Shown in pieces: positions 18,110 through 27,787 of a stretch of DNA of 64,000 bases (position 1 is its first letter; each line of letters begins with the position of its first letter). The notes below the pieces were generated by a model, which worked only from the letters and a program-made list of their open reading frames with translations, did no database searches and was not told the origin of the DNA. Source of the stretch: Pontibacter diazotrophicus (lineage in GTDB: Bacteria > Bacteroidota > Bacteroidia > Cytophagales > Hymenobacteraceae); the NCBI RefSeq assembly GCF_003367245.1, contig NZ_QRGR01000026.1:1-64000 (forward strand), in the 5' to 3' direction. The translations under genes were made by a program, and so were the position numbers.

Positions 18110-18922
18110 CTAAGACGATATCAGGCTACCTTCAATCGCTTTCCGAACGCTGCCATACTTCTCTAAAAGCGCTGCCGCCGTTTTTTCATCTACAGCTGTT
18201 TCTGCCATAATCATGCGGACGCCGCGGTTGAAAAGCTTGTGGTTTGTCAGCTGCATGTCCACCATCTTATTTCCTTTCACTCTTCCGAGCTGAATCATCA
18301 CGGTGGTGCTGAGCATGTTAAGGACCAGCTTCTGGGCAGTACCCGATTTCATGCGCGTAGAACCCGAAAGAAACTCAGGACCCACCACAACTTCTACCGG
18401 AAATTTCGCTTCTGCCGCCACCGGGCTGCCTGTATTACACACGATGCAGCCTGTCACAATGCCCTGCTCATTTGCTTTCCTAAGCCCGCCGATAACATAA
18501 GGTGTGGTGCCAGAGGCAGCCAGCCCTATCACTACGTCATGCGCATCAATACCATAGGCCTGCAGGTCTTTCCAAGCTTGCTCCGTGTCGTCTTCTGCAA
18601 ACTCCACCGCTTTGCGTATAGCCGAGTCGCCACCTGCTATCAGCCCCACCACCCAATCGAAAGGCACACCAAAGGTTGGCGGGCACTCAGAAGCATCCAC
18701 TACTCCCAGGCGGCCACTCGTTCCTGCTCCTATATAAAACATCCTTCCCCCTGCTTTCATTTTATCGGCAGCGGCAATGGCAAGCTTTTCTATCTGCGGG
18801 AGTGTCCTCTCCACTGCATAAGGAACAGTTTTATCTTCATTATTAATGTTCTCCAACATCTCTTTCACAGACATCTTCTCGAGATCATTGTAGCTGGATT
18901 CTTTCTCCGTTGTAATTTCCAT
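18110..18922 (-). CDS. murQ: N-acetylmuramic acid 6-phosphate etherase
   Basis: A 270-residue cytoplasmic SIS-domain enzyme. The MurQ signature is complete: GAGTSGRLGVVDASECPPTF (65-84) with catalytic Glu79, and Glu110 in EFAEDD, spaced 31 residues apart exactly like Glu83 and Glu114 of E. coli MurQ. Further family motifs are LAASGTTPYV, TGSPVA and SGSTRMKSGTAQK. It cleaves the lactyl ether of MurNAc-6-P, giving GlcNAc-6-P and D-lactate. It is slightly shorter than the E. coli enzyme (about 298). The gene follows an exported phosphatase gene by 35 bases and precedes the symporter gene. This is the firmest anchor for calling the region a MurNAc utilisation locus. Confidence 0.97.
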   Translation of the reverse strand: MEITTEKESSYNDLEKMSVKEMLENINNEDKTVPYAVERTLPQIEKLAIAAADKMKAGGRMFYIGAGTSGRLGVVDASECPPTFGVPFDWVVGLIAGGDSAIRKAVEFAEDDTEQAWKDLQAYGIDAHDVVIGLAASGTTPYVIGGLRKANEQGIVTGCIVCNTGSPVAAEAKFPVEVVVGPEFLSGSTRMKSGTAQKLVLNMLSTTVMIQLGRVKGNKMVDMQLTNHKLFNRGVRMIMAETAVDEKTAAALLEKYGSVRKAIEGSLISS

Positions 18923-18957
18923 TTCTAAGCGATTATGTATCTTCTTTTAAAGCTTCT

Positions 18958-20820
18958 TTATTCGGGCGTGTATTCTAAACAGGTTATTTTACCGTCCATT
19001 GTACTCACCACTACTTTATTCTTTTCCAGCGGCATCATCGTGTTCATCAGCCCATTGGAGCTTTTGTGCTGCCACAGCACCTCCCCGCTTTGCCTGTCGA
19101 TGGCGCAGGCCATACCTGAATGGGTAGGCACGTACACCACCCCCTCATTCTCGACAATAGCAGAGGGAGCTAACTCGTACGGAAGCTGCAGAGCAGACAT
19201 CCAGGCTATCTGCATCGCATCTGCCGTTGTGGATACACCATACAATTCACCGTCCATTGTTTTCACGTATACCAGCGAGCTATCTGCTGACAGGCCCATT
19301 GACTCCCGCACCCGGATATCCTGTATCTGCCTGCGCCACACAACCTGACCGGTATTGGCATCCAGGGACGTCATATAACGGTCAGGCGCCACGATAAACA
19401 CTTTCCCGTTACTGGCGACCGGGTAACAGGCAGCTGGCGAGAACATGCGGTTAGGGGAGCCATTATTCCATTTCCAGGCTAATTTGCCTGTCGCGGCGTC
19501 CAGGGCATAAAAATCATTTCCCCAGTTTCCAAAGTAAACTTTTCCCTGGTAGAGAAGTGGCTTTGTCACCACAAAATTGTTGACCTGGTCAAAATCCCAC
19601 AGGGTTTTACCATTCCGGAGGCCCAGGGCCCTGAAGTGGCCATCCGAGGCACCGATGTATACTACATCGTTTTCGATAACAGGCGAGCCTAAAACTGGCC
19701 CCGAGGCTGCTGCTTTCCACAGCAGCTTACCGGATGACGCCGACAGGCAGTAAACAGTATTGTCAGAAGAACCCACCACCACATACTTGCCTGCAATAGC
19801 CGGAGTAGAATATATTTTACCATTCGTTTTGTAAGCCCACTTCCGCTTTCCGTCTTTCTTACCCAGGGCATATACCCAGCCATTGGTATTGGTAGCGACA
19901 ACAAGGTTTCTGCTTATAGCAGTACCTGCACCCACGTCGCTCTGGTCCTGGTACTCCCACACCACCTTTACCTTCGGATACTTCTGGTTCACAGCATAGG
20001 AGGGCCTGTGATAAGGGGTAGTATCGCTGCTGAAGGAATGATTGACCAAAGGCACTTCCAGCCACTTCTGCTGCGTTTGCACTACGGGCCTTCTTTCCTC
20101 AAAACTTGCCACACCATTGTGTATGGTTACAATATTGTATCCACCGGTACTGTCTTTCGCCCTGAGGTTGGAACGCCCCATCACGCTCGGAATGCCATCG
20201 TAAGTAAAGCGGCGGTTGTTGTGCCCGTGGCCGTGCAGGATCAGCTGCACATTCCGCTTCTTCAGCAGGTCGATAGAATCATACCAGTTATTCAGGGAGG
20301 AGTCCTGTGGGTAGTGGTTCAGGTAAATGACTGGCATGGCAGGGTCTTCCATATGCGTTAACACCGAATCCAGCCACACAATATTTTCCCTTGGCACCTG
20401 GCCCGGCCCCATGCGCATGTTAGGTCCGGAGCTGGTACCGGCAAACAGGTATCCGCCATGGGTAAAGGCAAAGGTCTCTCCGCCGAACACGGTTCTGAAA
20501 CTGTTGCTGCCACTCTCTGACCAGTTGGAATCATGGTTGCCGGCGATGATGTACCATGGCTTCTGAAGACCATCCAGCACCTGCTTCGCCAGCTGAAGCT
20601 CTTGGTCGGAGCCAAACTCTGTAATGTCGCCCGTAATGACTGCGAAGCTGATAGAATCGTTTGCGTTGATGTCGTTGACGGTCCGCTGTAAATCCTCTTC
20701 GGAAGTATTGTTGCCAATGTGCGTGTCCGACACAAAAGCAAACTTAAACGACTGGGCTTTGCTCAGCGTAACCGAAAGCAGAAGCCCTGCCAGCAATCCG
20801 ATGCTTTTTACAAGATTCAT
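18958..20820 (-). CDS. Exported calcineurin-type phosphatase with PQQ-like beta-propeller
   Basis: A 620-residue protein beginning with a signal peptide (MNLVKSIGLLAGLLLSVTLS, then KAQ). An upstream in-frame ATG at 20865 would put 15 residues before that signal and was not chosen. The first half is a metallophosphoesterase with all metal motifs: SDTHIG, GDITEFG, GNHDSNW, LNHYP and HGHGHNN. The second half is a PQQ/BamB-type beta-propeller with repeating GxxxW-like blades (KRKWAYKTNGKIYS, GKLLWKAAASG, GKTLWDF). It should act in the periplasm. Its place directly before murQ suggests it dephosphorylates or processes a cell-wall-derived substrate such as a sugar phosphate or lipid-linked intermediate. 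This is inference; the combination has no activity I can name. Confidence 0.78.
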   Translation of the reverse strand: MNLVKSIGLLAGLLLSVTLSKAQSFKFAFVSDTHIGNNTSEEDLQRTVNDINANDSISFAVITGDITEFGSDQELQLAKQVLDGLQKPWYIIAGNHDSNWSESGSNSFRTVFGGETFAFTHGGYLFAGTSSGPNMRMGPGQVPRENIVWLDSVLTHMEDPAMPVIYLNHYPQDSSLNNWYDSIDLLKKRNVQLILHGHGHNNRRFTYDGIPSVMGRSNLRAKDSTGGYNIVTIHNGVASFEERRPVVQTQQKWLEVPLVNHSFSSDTTPYHRPSYAVNQKYPKVKVVWEYQDQSDVGAGTAISRNLVVATNTNGWVYALGKKDGKRKWAYKTNGKIYSTPAIAGKYVVVGSSDNTVYCLSASSGKLLWKAAASGPVLGSPVIENDVVYIGASDGHFRALGLRNGKTLWDFDQVNNFVVTKPLLYQGKVYFGNWGNDFYALDAATGKLAWKWNNGSPNRMFSPAACYPVASNGKVFIVAPDRYMTSLDANTGQVVWRRQIQDIRVRESMGLSADSSLVYVKTMDGELYGVSTTADAMQIAWMSALQLPYELAPSAIVENEGVVYVPTHSGMACAIDRQSGEVLWQHKSSNGLMNTMMPLEKNKVVVSTMDGKITCLEYTPE

Positions 20821-21151
20821 ATAAGTTCTAATTCCTGAACATAGATTTAAGTAAAGCAGGTGCATAGAAACTATTTCGTATCCATCTCTAAAACAGCTTA
20901 GCCTCTAGCTCTGAACAAAACATGCAACAACATGCATACAAAAATTCATCATACTAATTTTAGAAGCTAAATTAATGAATAATAAGTTCAAAGCGCTGCA
21001 CTTTTATATAATATTTAAGTAATAGTATGCACAAAAACGCAAATACAGATAATAAAATATAGCCGGAAAATAGCGAAAGGAGATAAGTAAATGATAGACA
21101 GCGTTCGCAGAGGCAGTAGTGCAATGCAGGCAATCAGAAGCACTATTGCAC
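20821..21151. other. Intergenic, 331 bp
   Basis: AT-rich upstream region of the phosphatase gene. It contains CGCAAAT at about 21038, a partial match to the nagB/nagZ inverted repeat half-site. No gene or terminator is supported. Confidence 0.35.
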
Positions 21152-22698
21152 CTACCAAACCATCACCCTAAAATAGTTGGAAGGAGAGCTTTCATTCTTC
21201 ATGCGGTCAATGGCAGTTACAACGTACTGGTAAGACTTCCCTCGACGAACATTCTTGTCGTGGAAGGCGGTAAAGTTGCTGTCAAAGCTGATTTTGATTA
21301 TTTTCTCAGGCTTCCTCAGGTCAATCATCTCATTTTCGTCGAAGCGGTAGACCACGTATCCGTAAATATCACGCGCTTCCCGCTCCCCCTGTGGGCTATC
21401 CCATTTCAGTTTTGCCTTCCTGAATGGCTTAAAGAAAAGGAACCGCTTGTCCCGCAGGTTTTGAGGTCCTGCCGGAGCGTCATCATCCAGCCACTGCATC
21501 TGAGGTTGTAAAGCGGGATAACGGTAAAAGCTATGTTGAAGAGAATCTCTAAAGCCGGCCAGGTTGTTAGTCAGCGACCTGGAGCTGAAGAACACGCTTC
21601 CCTGCACACCCGGGTTCTCCCGTAAATAGCGCACCTGGTTAGGCAGCTGCTGTTTATCGCGCCAGCCGTCGCGGTCTTCCATCGCTCTGTATACCCCCTG
21701 CCCCACGTACACGTGCTTGCCGAAAGCATTGGCGCTCCACCAGTCCAGCAGCTTTTCGAAGGGAGCAGCAGGATAATGGAAGGGGAAGTACACCTGTGGG
21801 TTTACATAATCCACCCACCCTTCTTTTACCCATTTCCGTGCATCCGCATACAGTGCGCTATAACCAGAAAAGCCGTTACTTTCCGAACCTTCCGGGTCCT
21901 CAGCTTTATTACGCCAAATGCCAAACGGGCTGATGCCGAACTTTACATGTTTTTCTCTGCGTGTATACTGTCTGACAAAGCCTGAATCAGCACATCCACG
22001 TTGTTTCTGCGCCAGTCTTCGATGCTATCGAACCCGCTGTTGTACTGCTGGAAGGTTATAGAATCCGGCAAGGCTTCTTTTCCCGGATATGGATAGAAAT
22101 AGTCATCGAAGTGCACCCCGTCTATGTCGTAATTCCTGACCACATCCATGATCACGCCTGTTATATAAGCTCTTACTTCCGGCAGGCCGGGGTTGAAGTA
22201 CTTTTTGCCGCCGTAGGTAAAGAACAGGTCAGGCTGCGTGCGTGTAATATGCGCTGCACTTGTAAGCGAGTCTATCAGGTTATTGGTGGCTCGGTAGGGG
22301 TTAAACCAGGCATGCAGCTCCATTCCGCGCTTATGCGCTTCTTCAATGGCAAACTCCAGCGGGTCGTAGAATGGCTGGGGGGCCACGCCCTGCTTTCCGG
22401 TAAGAAACATGCTCCACTGCTCACGGCTTTTGGCGTAAAAAGCGTCTGTGGAGGGGCGGACCTGCAGCATTATCGCATTAATACCTGTTTTCTGATGTTC
22501 GTCCAGGATTTGAATAAGCTCCTGCTTCTGAACGCTTGATGTTGTGCCTGGCGCAGGCTTCGAGGGCCAGTCTATATTGCTGACAGTAGCTACCCAAACG
22601 CCTCTGAATTCTCTTTTAGGGGATAGCCCATTTTCCTGTGCATGGATCATGTTGGAAACCAACACAAGCATGAAAGGCCATACCAACTTCTTAATCAT
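21152..22698 (-). pseudogene. digH: DigH-like GHL10 glycan hydrolase, frameshifted
   Basis: Two minus-strand reading frames together encode one GHL10 (family 10-like) glycosidase of about 515 residues. The 5' part (22698-21943) has a signal peptide (MIKKLVWPFMLVLVSNMIHA) and the family start REFRGVWVATVSNIDWPS, then HAWFNPYRAT and VRNYDIDGVHFDDYFYP. It stops right after HAEKNM. The missing piece (HVKFGISPFGIWRN and on) continues in the -1 frame and runs into a C-terminal half with an FnIII-like end (to 21152). The break is at a run of five A on the coding strand (21950-21954); one more A would restore a single frame. E. coli DigH, same family, cuts peptidoglycan strands stripped of stem peptides, which suits this locus. 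It could be a real inactivation, a recoding site or a homopolymer sequencing error. Confidence 0.8.
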
Positions 22699-22728
22699 AC
22701 CTAAATTTATCTGTTTTATGGGGTAAAA

Positions 22729-22765
22729 AGAAGCCCTCCAGGCTTTTCACCAGTGGAGGGCTTCT
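22729..22765 (-). terminator. Terminator between susD and digH
   Basis: The 12-bp stem AGAAGCCCTCCA/TGGAGGGCTTCT (22729-22740 with 22754-22765) is followed on the minus strand by TTTTTACCCC. It lies 17 bases past the susD stop, so susCD is probably its own transcript with limited read-through to digH. Confidence 0.85.
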
Positions 22766-22781
22766 CTAGTTATGCTTTCTT

Positions 22782-24488
22782 TTACTCCCAACCTGGGTTC
22801 TGAGTCAGCGAAGCACCAGCGTCTTTGTACAACTTAACCTGGTCTAACGGAAGTGGGTCAAGGTAAACCTTCGGATCCGCAAATATCCGCTGCGACTCTG
22901 CTTTTGTGGACGGAATAATGTATCCTTCCTCTCCCTCTGATAGCACAACACTTGTATTCAGACCCGGGTATTCCGCTTTACTCACCCAGGCGCCCCTATT
23001 GATATCAGTGTTGGCCTGTGTGTCGGTATACTCCAGCTTCTTCCATCTTCTGAGGTCATCCAGTCTGAAGCCTTCCATCATCAACTCCACTCTTCGCTCG
23101 CGACGGATTTCCCAAATGACAGGAGAAACAGAAGGATCCCGCTGGGTATCATCATAGGAAATACCATTAACTGCCACTTGATCTCCGTTTACCTCCAGGG
23201 CAGGCATTCCTATTCCTGGTCTTGCCCGCAGCACGTTAACAGATAAATCCAGGTCTTGCTGTGTTAATGCCGGTCCACCTACAGTAGCCAATTCAGCAGC
23301 CGCCTCAGCATAGTTGATCAGGACTTCGCCATACCGGATAACGGGCGCATCAGTAGGATTCAGGTTTGAGCTTCCTTCGGGAATGTCTTTGATGGCTTCG
23401 TTTAAGAACTTGTGCGTGGCATAGCCGGAGGTAGAATGATTATTGGCTATCCCGTTCAGCCGCAACTCAGTGGTCACGAAAGTTTCTGCAATGCGAGGAT
23501 CTCTGTTAGCCATTACATTTTCGATGCCTTTGTCACCCTGGTAAAGCGCAGAAACGCTGATGGGCAATCCGTCTTCAGCCAGATAAGCCTCCACAGCATC
23601 TTTGGAAACGCCCGTTTGTGGCTCTTTGTTATTATAGCTGTTCAAAGCGTGTGTCAGAATACCGGGCTCGTACTGTCTGTAAAGTATCACCTCAGGGTTT
23701 CCTGCCAGGTTAAGCGAGTTAAACACTGCTCTGTAATTGCCTAATGTATACTTCCCTGAGCTGATAACCTGCTCAGCCGCCCATTTAGCTGCCTCCAGGT
23801 ATTCTGCTGCTTTAGCTGGGTTGTTGGCATGGTACTTCTGCCAGGTGCCTTCGAAAAGGAACACACGGGACATATAGGCAAGTACCACATTCCTGTTCAC
23901 CGTTAAGCCGTTGGCACCATCAGCAACCCTGACATTTTCAGCGGCATGCCTGAAGTCGGCCAGTACTTTATCCATCACAAACGTGCGGGAATCGCGTGGC
24001 TTGTAGAGCTGTTCGGTGTCTGCTTCTGTTAGCTCCGTTTCAAGCCACGGCACATCCCCAAACTGGTTTACCAGGTCAGCGTATTCCATTGCCCGGAAGA
24101 AACGCCCGATACCCGTCCAATGGTTCTTCGCCTCATCGCTCATGGGCACATCCTGCACCCTGTCTATAAACACATTCGCTTTTCTAACCCACGCAAACGT
24201 CCAGCCACCGCCGGAAGCAGGCACGTTTTTCGTGAATTGTGCAGGGTTGGAGGGAGCAAAGTCATCGTTCAGGCTCTGCCCGGAAAAGTAGCTGCCCCAG
24301 GTGTAACCCGACCCGTAGCCCGTGAAATAAGCGGGATAAAACCCGTAGGAGAATGTTCTTACGTTCTCTTCGGTTGTCCAGTAAGTTTCGTCCGTTAGTT
24401 TATCAATTGGGGGAGTATCCAGAAAGTCGTCCTCACAACCAGCAAAGGTTAACGCACAGAAAAGGATGGCAAATATCTTAGTTTTCAT
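22782..24488 (-). CDS. susD: SusD/RagB-family outer-membrane glycan-binding lipoprotein
   Basis: A 568-residue lipoprotein (LTFAGCEDDFLDTPP, Cys18) with the typical SusD opening after the Cys and a TPR-like alpha-helical body (Gly-rich W and Y surface, RxxEL motif in EIRRERRVELMMEGFRLDDLRRW). It ends LTQNPGW as many SusD proteins do. SusD forms the lid over its SusC partner, encoded 20 bases upstream, and captures glycan at the cell surface. In this setting the ligand is probably a peptidoglycan fragment, a muropeptide or a GlcNAc-MurNAc disaccharide (inference). Confidence 0.92.
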   Translation of the reverse strand: MKTKIFAILFCALTFAGCEDDFLDTPPIDKLTDETYWTTEENVRTFSYGFYPAYFTGYGSGYTWGSYFSGQSLNDDFAPSNPAQFTKNVPASGGGWTFAWVRKANVFIDRVQDVPMSDEAKNHWTGIGRFFRAMEYADLVNQFGDVPWLETELTEADTEQLYKPRDSRTFVMDKVLADFRHAAENVRVADGANGLTVNRNVVLAYMSRVFLFEGTWQKYHANNPAKAAEYLEAAKWAAEQVISSGKYTLGNYRAVFNSLNLAGNPEVILYRQYEPGILTHALNSYNNKEPQTGVSKDAVEAYLAEDGLPISVSALYQGDKGIENVMANRDPRIAETFVTTELRLNGIANNHSTSGYATHKFLNEAIKDIPEGSSNLNPTDAPVIRYGEVLINYAEAAAELATVGGPALTQQDLDLSVNVLRARPGIGMPALEVNGDQVAVNGISYDDTQRDPSVSPVIWEIRRERRVELMMEGFRLDDLRRWKKLEYTDTQANTDINRGAWVSKAEYPGLNTSVVLSEGEEGYIIPSTKAESQRIFADPKVYLDPLPLDQVKLYKDAGASLTQNPGWE

Positions 24489-24508
24489 CTCTATCTCAGT
24501 TTAAAAAA

Positions 24509-27500
24509 TTAGAAGGTAGCCTGAAGGCCAAATGAGAATGTTCTACGGTAAGGATAAACACGACCAAAGGTATTCGGGTCGTTTAGTCCGGAGGAAGTGT
24601 AGTTTACTTCAGGGTCGATTGGCATGTCACCTAATTTGTCGAACTCAAAAAGGTTCTCTCCACTTACATACACGCGCAAGCGCTCAATTTTTACTTTTTC
24701 AGTGAGAGCAGTAGGTAGCGAGTAGCCGAATGTTACGTTCTTCATCCTCATGTAAGAAAGGTCGAGCAGGTACTTTGTTTGCGGCAGGAAGTTACGTGAA
24801 CTGTTAGACATGCCTGCATCTGTTGGGCGAGGATAAAAGGCGTTTGGATTTTCAGGAGTCCAATAGTCCAGTTGGTGTGCGTACCATGCTTCCCCTGGTC
24901 TGTAGCCCGGTATAAAGATTGGTCCGTTTGCCCAAAAATCACGCTTACCCACACCTTGCACAAACATGCTTAAGTCAAAGCCTTTCCAGTCGGCTCCTAA
25001 GCGCAGACCGTACTGGTAGCGCGGCGTTGAATTACCGATTTTTTTCATGTCGCCATGGTCGTCAACAGTCTGTGAACCATAGTCAATCACGCCGTCGCCA
25101 TTCAGGTCCTTGTATTTCACATCGCCCGGGCCGTAAAGGAACCATCCGCTTTCATACAGTGCCTGCGAAGGCACGCCATCATTCAGCACATAGCTTCCGT
25201 TTTCCAGCACAGGGTTTCCGTCTGCATCCAGTACAAAGTCATCTTTTGTAAAGAACCTGTCGGTTTCATATCCCCAGATTTCTCCCAGTACCATACCTTC
25301 ATAGTAGTTTCTGTTTATAGCACCAATCGGGTTAGGCAGACCTAGTATTGTGTTCTCATATTTTGTTACCTTCTCCTGGAAATCAGACAGTGTACCGGTC
25401 GCATTAAAGTTAAGGCCATTGCCAAAGGAGTGGTTGAAATCAACTGCTAATTCCCAGCCGGTCGTCTGCAATTCACCATAGTTTCGTTTCGGAACGGAAG
25501 TTCCAAAAGTACTTGGCAGCGTTACACCCGGGCTATGCATATCGCTGATTGTTCTTTTGTACCAGTCGAATGTTACGGCAATTTTATCGTTCAGGAATCT
25601 GGAGTCAAGACCAAAGTCAAGTGTGCTCGCAGTTTCCCAGGTTAGGCTATATGGGAAAGCACCCGGAGTTCCTGCTGTGATCATGTTCACGCCTCCAACC
25701 AGCCAGTTTGATGTAGTAGGAGACATCAGCCTGTAGATATCGCCCAGATTAGCGTTCTGGTTTCCTATAGAACCCCATGAGCCTCTGAATTTAAGAAATG
25801 ACAGCACCGGCTTAGAGAACTCCATGAAAGGCTCTTCGCTGATAACATAACCTGCTGACATAGACGGGAAGAATGCCCACTTTTTAGTAGGAGACAAGCG
25901 GGATGCGCCATCGTATCTTCCGTTAAACTCTAAGAGGAACTTGTCTCTGAAGGAATAGTTCAAACGGCCGAAGGCACCCAATGTGGCCCACTTATTACGG
26001 GCACCGTCTACAAACTGATCACCGGTGGCCAAATCTATCTCGCCTCTGTTAGGGTCCATCAGGTTCCGCTTCTGAGACATCTGGTACCAGTACTCATACA
26101 CTTCAGCATCACCACCTGCAATTACTTTAAAAGAATGGTCGCCCAAATCTTTTACATAAGTGGCAAAGGCTTTTCCTACACTCCTGTTGCTCCAGTCTGA
26201 GTTGTACTGTACCCTGTTGAAAGCCGGACTGCTGTAAGGGGCATACGTCAAATCGGCCCCGGTTGCCCAGAAGTTATAGGCCGATAACACCCCACCTGTC
26301 TGGTGCTCGTGCGAGTTGTTATAAGTGTATGTATAGTCAGCGTCGATTGTTAAGCCTTCAAAAGGTCTTAGCGTTCCCCCAATATTCATGCGCGCCATAG
26401 AGGAAGCTTCATTATTCATTTTTGCCTGCTGCACTTCTGTAATGGCACTTCTGAATGGATGCCCCTCATAGGTGCCGTATGGGTACACCGCCGGCCATCG
26501 GTACAGGTAGTACCAAGGGTCATACGTCTCGCTTGAGAAATAGAAAGGCCGAGTGAATTCGCTCTTGGTGTAGAGCACCTTTGCCCGGGCATCAAACCAA
26601 TCGGTTACAGTTGTGTTTACACCAACATTCAGGTTGTACCTGTTAAACTCATCGGGATTCACTTTTAACACCCCTTCCTGGCCCAGGTAGCCGAGGCCAA
26701 GGTAGTAGTTTGTCTTTTCGCTTCCTCCGGAAACAGACACATCATGCTTTTGCTGCGGTGTCCAGTCCCTCATAAACACCTCTCCCGGGTCCCAGGAACG
26801 ATAGAAGAACAGGCGCCCGTCTCTTATTTCAAAATCACGCCCCAGCACCATCTCTTCTCCTAAATCCTGGCCGCCGTACTGCGCTTCCCACTCACGCATT
26901 TTGGTGATAGACGTCTGGTCAATATACATACCCACCACGCCAAACACGTTTGTAGAAGGGTTTGTCCTTTGCAAAGCCCTGAAAGCCACTTCTGCCCCAT
27001 CAGCGGCAGGGGCAATTTCAGGTGTTGTAGTAGGAGCACTCCATGAGAAGTTATTGGAGTAAGACACTTTGGCTGGAGAATTCCTCTTACCTGTTTTAGT
27101 TGTGATTAGAATAACTCCAAAGGCGCCCCTGGCACCATAAATAGACGCAGAGGCAGCATCCTTCAAGACAGATATAGACTCGATGTCTTCAGGGTTTACC
27201 ATTTGCAGGCTCGAAATCTCTACGTTATCAACCAGTATCAGCGGCTGCGCTCCGCTGGAGTTGCTCAGCGTACCTGCCATACCCCTTAAGCGGATATCAG
27301 GGTTCTGCCCTATGGCACCGCTTGCAGTAGTGATGGTTAAGCCAGGCGTTGTCCCCTGGAGACCACGGGCCACGTCTGTAATTGGCCTTGACTCCAGCAC
27401 CTTGGTATCTACCGTAGACACGGCACCCGTGAGATTCGCTCTTTTCTGCGTGCCGTAACCTACCACAACCACCTCACTAAGGGTTTTGTTGTCAGGGCTA

Positions 27501-27787
27501 AGGGCTACATCAATCGTGTTCCCGTCACCCACGGTATGCTCCTGCGCAAGCATTCCGATATAACTGAACACCAATACCTCCCCCGGAGCAGCCTGGATAC
27601 TGTACCGCCCGTCCACGTCAGCAGACGTACCGTTGGCTGTTCCTCTCACCACTACACTTACTCCCGGCAACGCTATGCCGTCTTCGGAAGCGGTTATCCT
27701 TCCGGTAATGGTCTTGCTTTGCGCAAAACCAGCCTGGGCGATACATATGCCCAAGGCAATCATCATAAACCGTAAAAACACTTTCAT
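24509..27787 (-). CDS. susC: SusC/RagA-family TonB-dependent outer-membrane transporter
   Basis: A 1092-residue outer-membrane receptor: signal peptide (MKVFLRFMMIALGICIAQAG), CarboxypepD_reg-like domain (25-100, ITGRITASEDGIALPGVSV), SusC-type linker (SEVVVVGYGTQKR), plug domain (to about 230; LQGTTPGLTI, VLKDAASASIYGARG) and a 22-stranded barrel ending FSFGLQATF with the C-terminal Phe needed for barrel assembly. It imports oligosaccharides across the outer membrane using TonB energy, together with the SusD protein. No sigma/anti-sigma pair lies next to it. The 726 bases upstream probably hold its promoter. It sits next to the NamZ-like gene, suggesting the cargo is that enzyme's substrate or product. 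Confidence 0.93.
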   Translation of the reverse strand: MKVFLRFMMIALGICIAQAGFAQSKTITGRITASEDGIALPGVSVVVRGTANGTSADVDGRYSIQAAPGEVLVFSYIGMLAQEHTVGDGNTIDVALSPDNKTLSEVVVVGYGTQKRANLTGAVSTVDTKVLESRPITDVARGLQGTTPGLTITTASGAIGQNPDIRLRGMAGTLSNSSGAQPLILVDNVEISSLQMVNPEDIESISVLKDAASASIYGARGAFGVILITTKTGKRNSPAKVSYSNNFSWSAPTTTPEIAPAADGAEVAFRALQRTNPSTNVFGVVGMYIDQTSITKMREWEAQYGGQDLGEEMVLGRDFEIRDGRLFFYRSWDPGEVFMRDWTPQQKHDVSVSGGSEKTNYYLGLGYLGQEGVLKVNPDEFNRYNLNVGVNTTVTDWFDARAKVLYTKSEFTRPFYFSSETYDPWYYLYRWPAVYPYGTYEGHPFRSAITEVQQAKMNNEASSMARMNIGGTLRPFEGLTIDADYTYTYNNSHEHQTGGVLSAYNFWATGADLTYAPYSSPAFNRVQYNSDWSNRSVGKAFATYVKDLGDHSFKVIAGGDAEVYEYWYQMSQKRNLMDPNRGEIDLATGDQFVDGARNKWATLGAFGRLNYSFRDKFLLEFNGRYDGASRLSPTKKWAFFPSMSAGYVISEEPFMEFSKPVLSFLKFRGSWGSIGNQNANLGDIYRLMSPTTSNWLVGGVNMITAGTPGAFPYSLTWETASTLDFGLDSRFLNDKIAVTFDWYKRTISDMHSPGVTLPSTFGTSVPKRNYGELQTTGWELAVDFNHSFGNGLNFNATGTLSDFQEKVTKYENTILGLPNPIGAINRNYYEGMVLGEIWGYETDRFFTKDDFVLDADGNPVLENGSYVLNDGVPSQALYESGWFLYGPGDVKYKDLNGDGVIDYGSQTVDDHGDMKKIGNSTPRYQYGLRLGADWKGFDLSMFVQGVGKRDFWANGPIFIPGYRPGEAWYAHQLDYWTPENPNAFYPRPTDAGMSNSSRNFLPQTKYLLDLSYMRMKNVTFGYSLPTALTEKVKIERLRVYVSGENLFEFDKLGDMPIDPEVNYTSSGLNDPNTFGRVYPYRRTFSFGLQATF

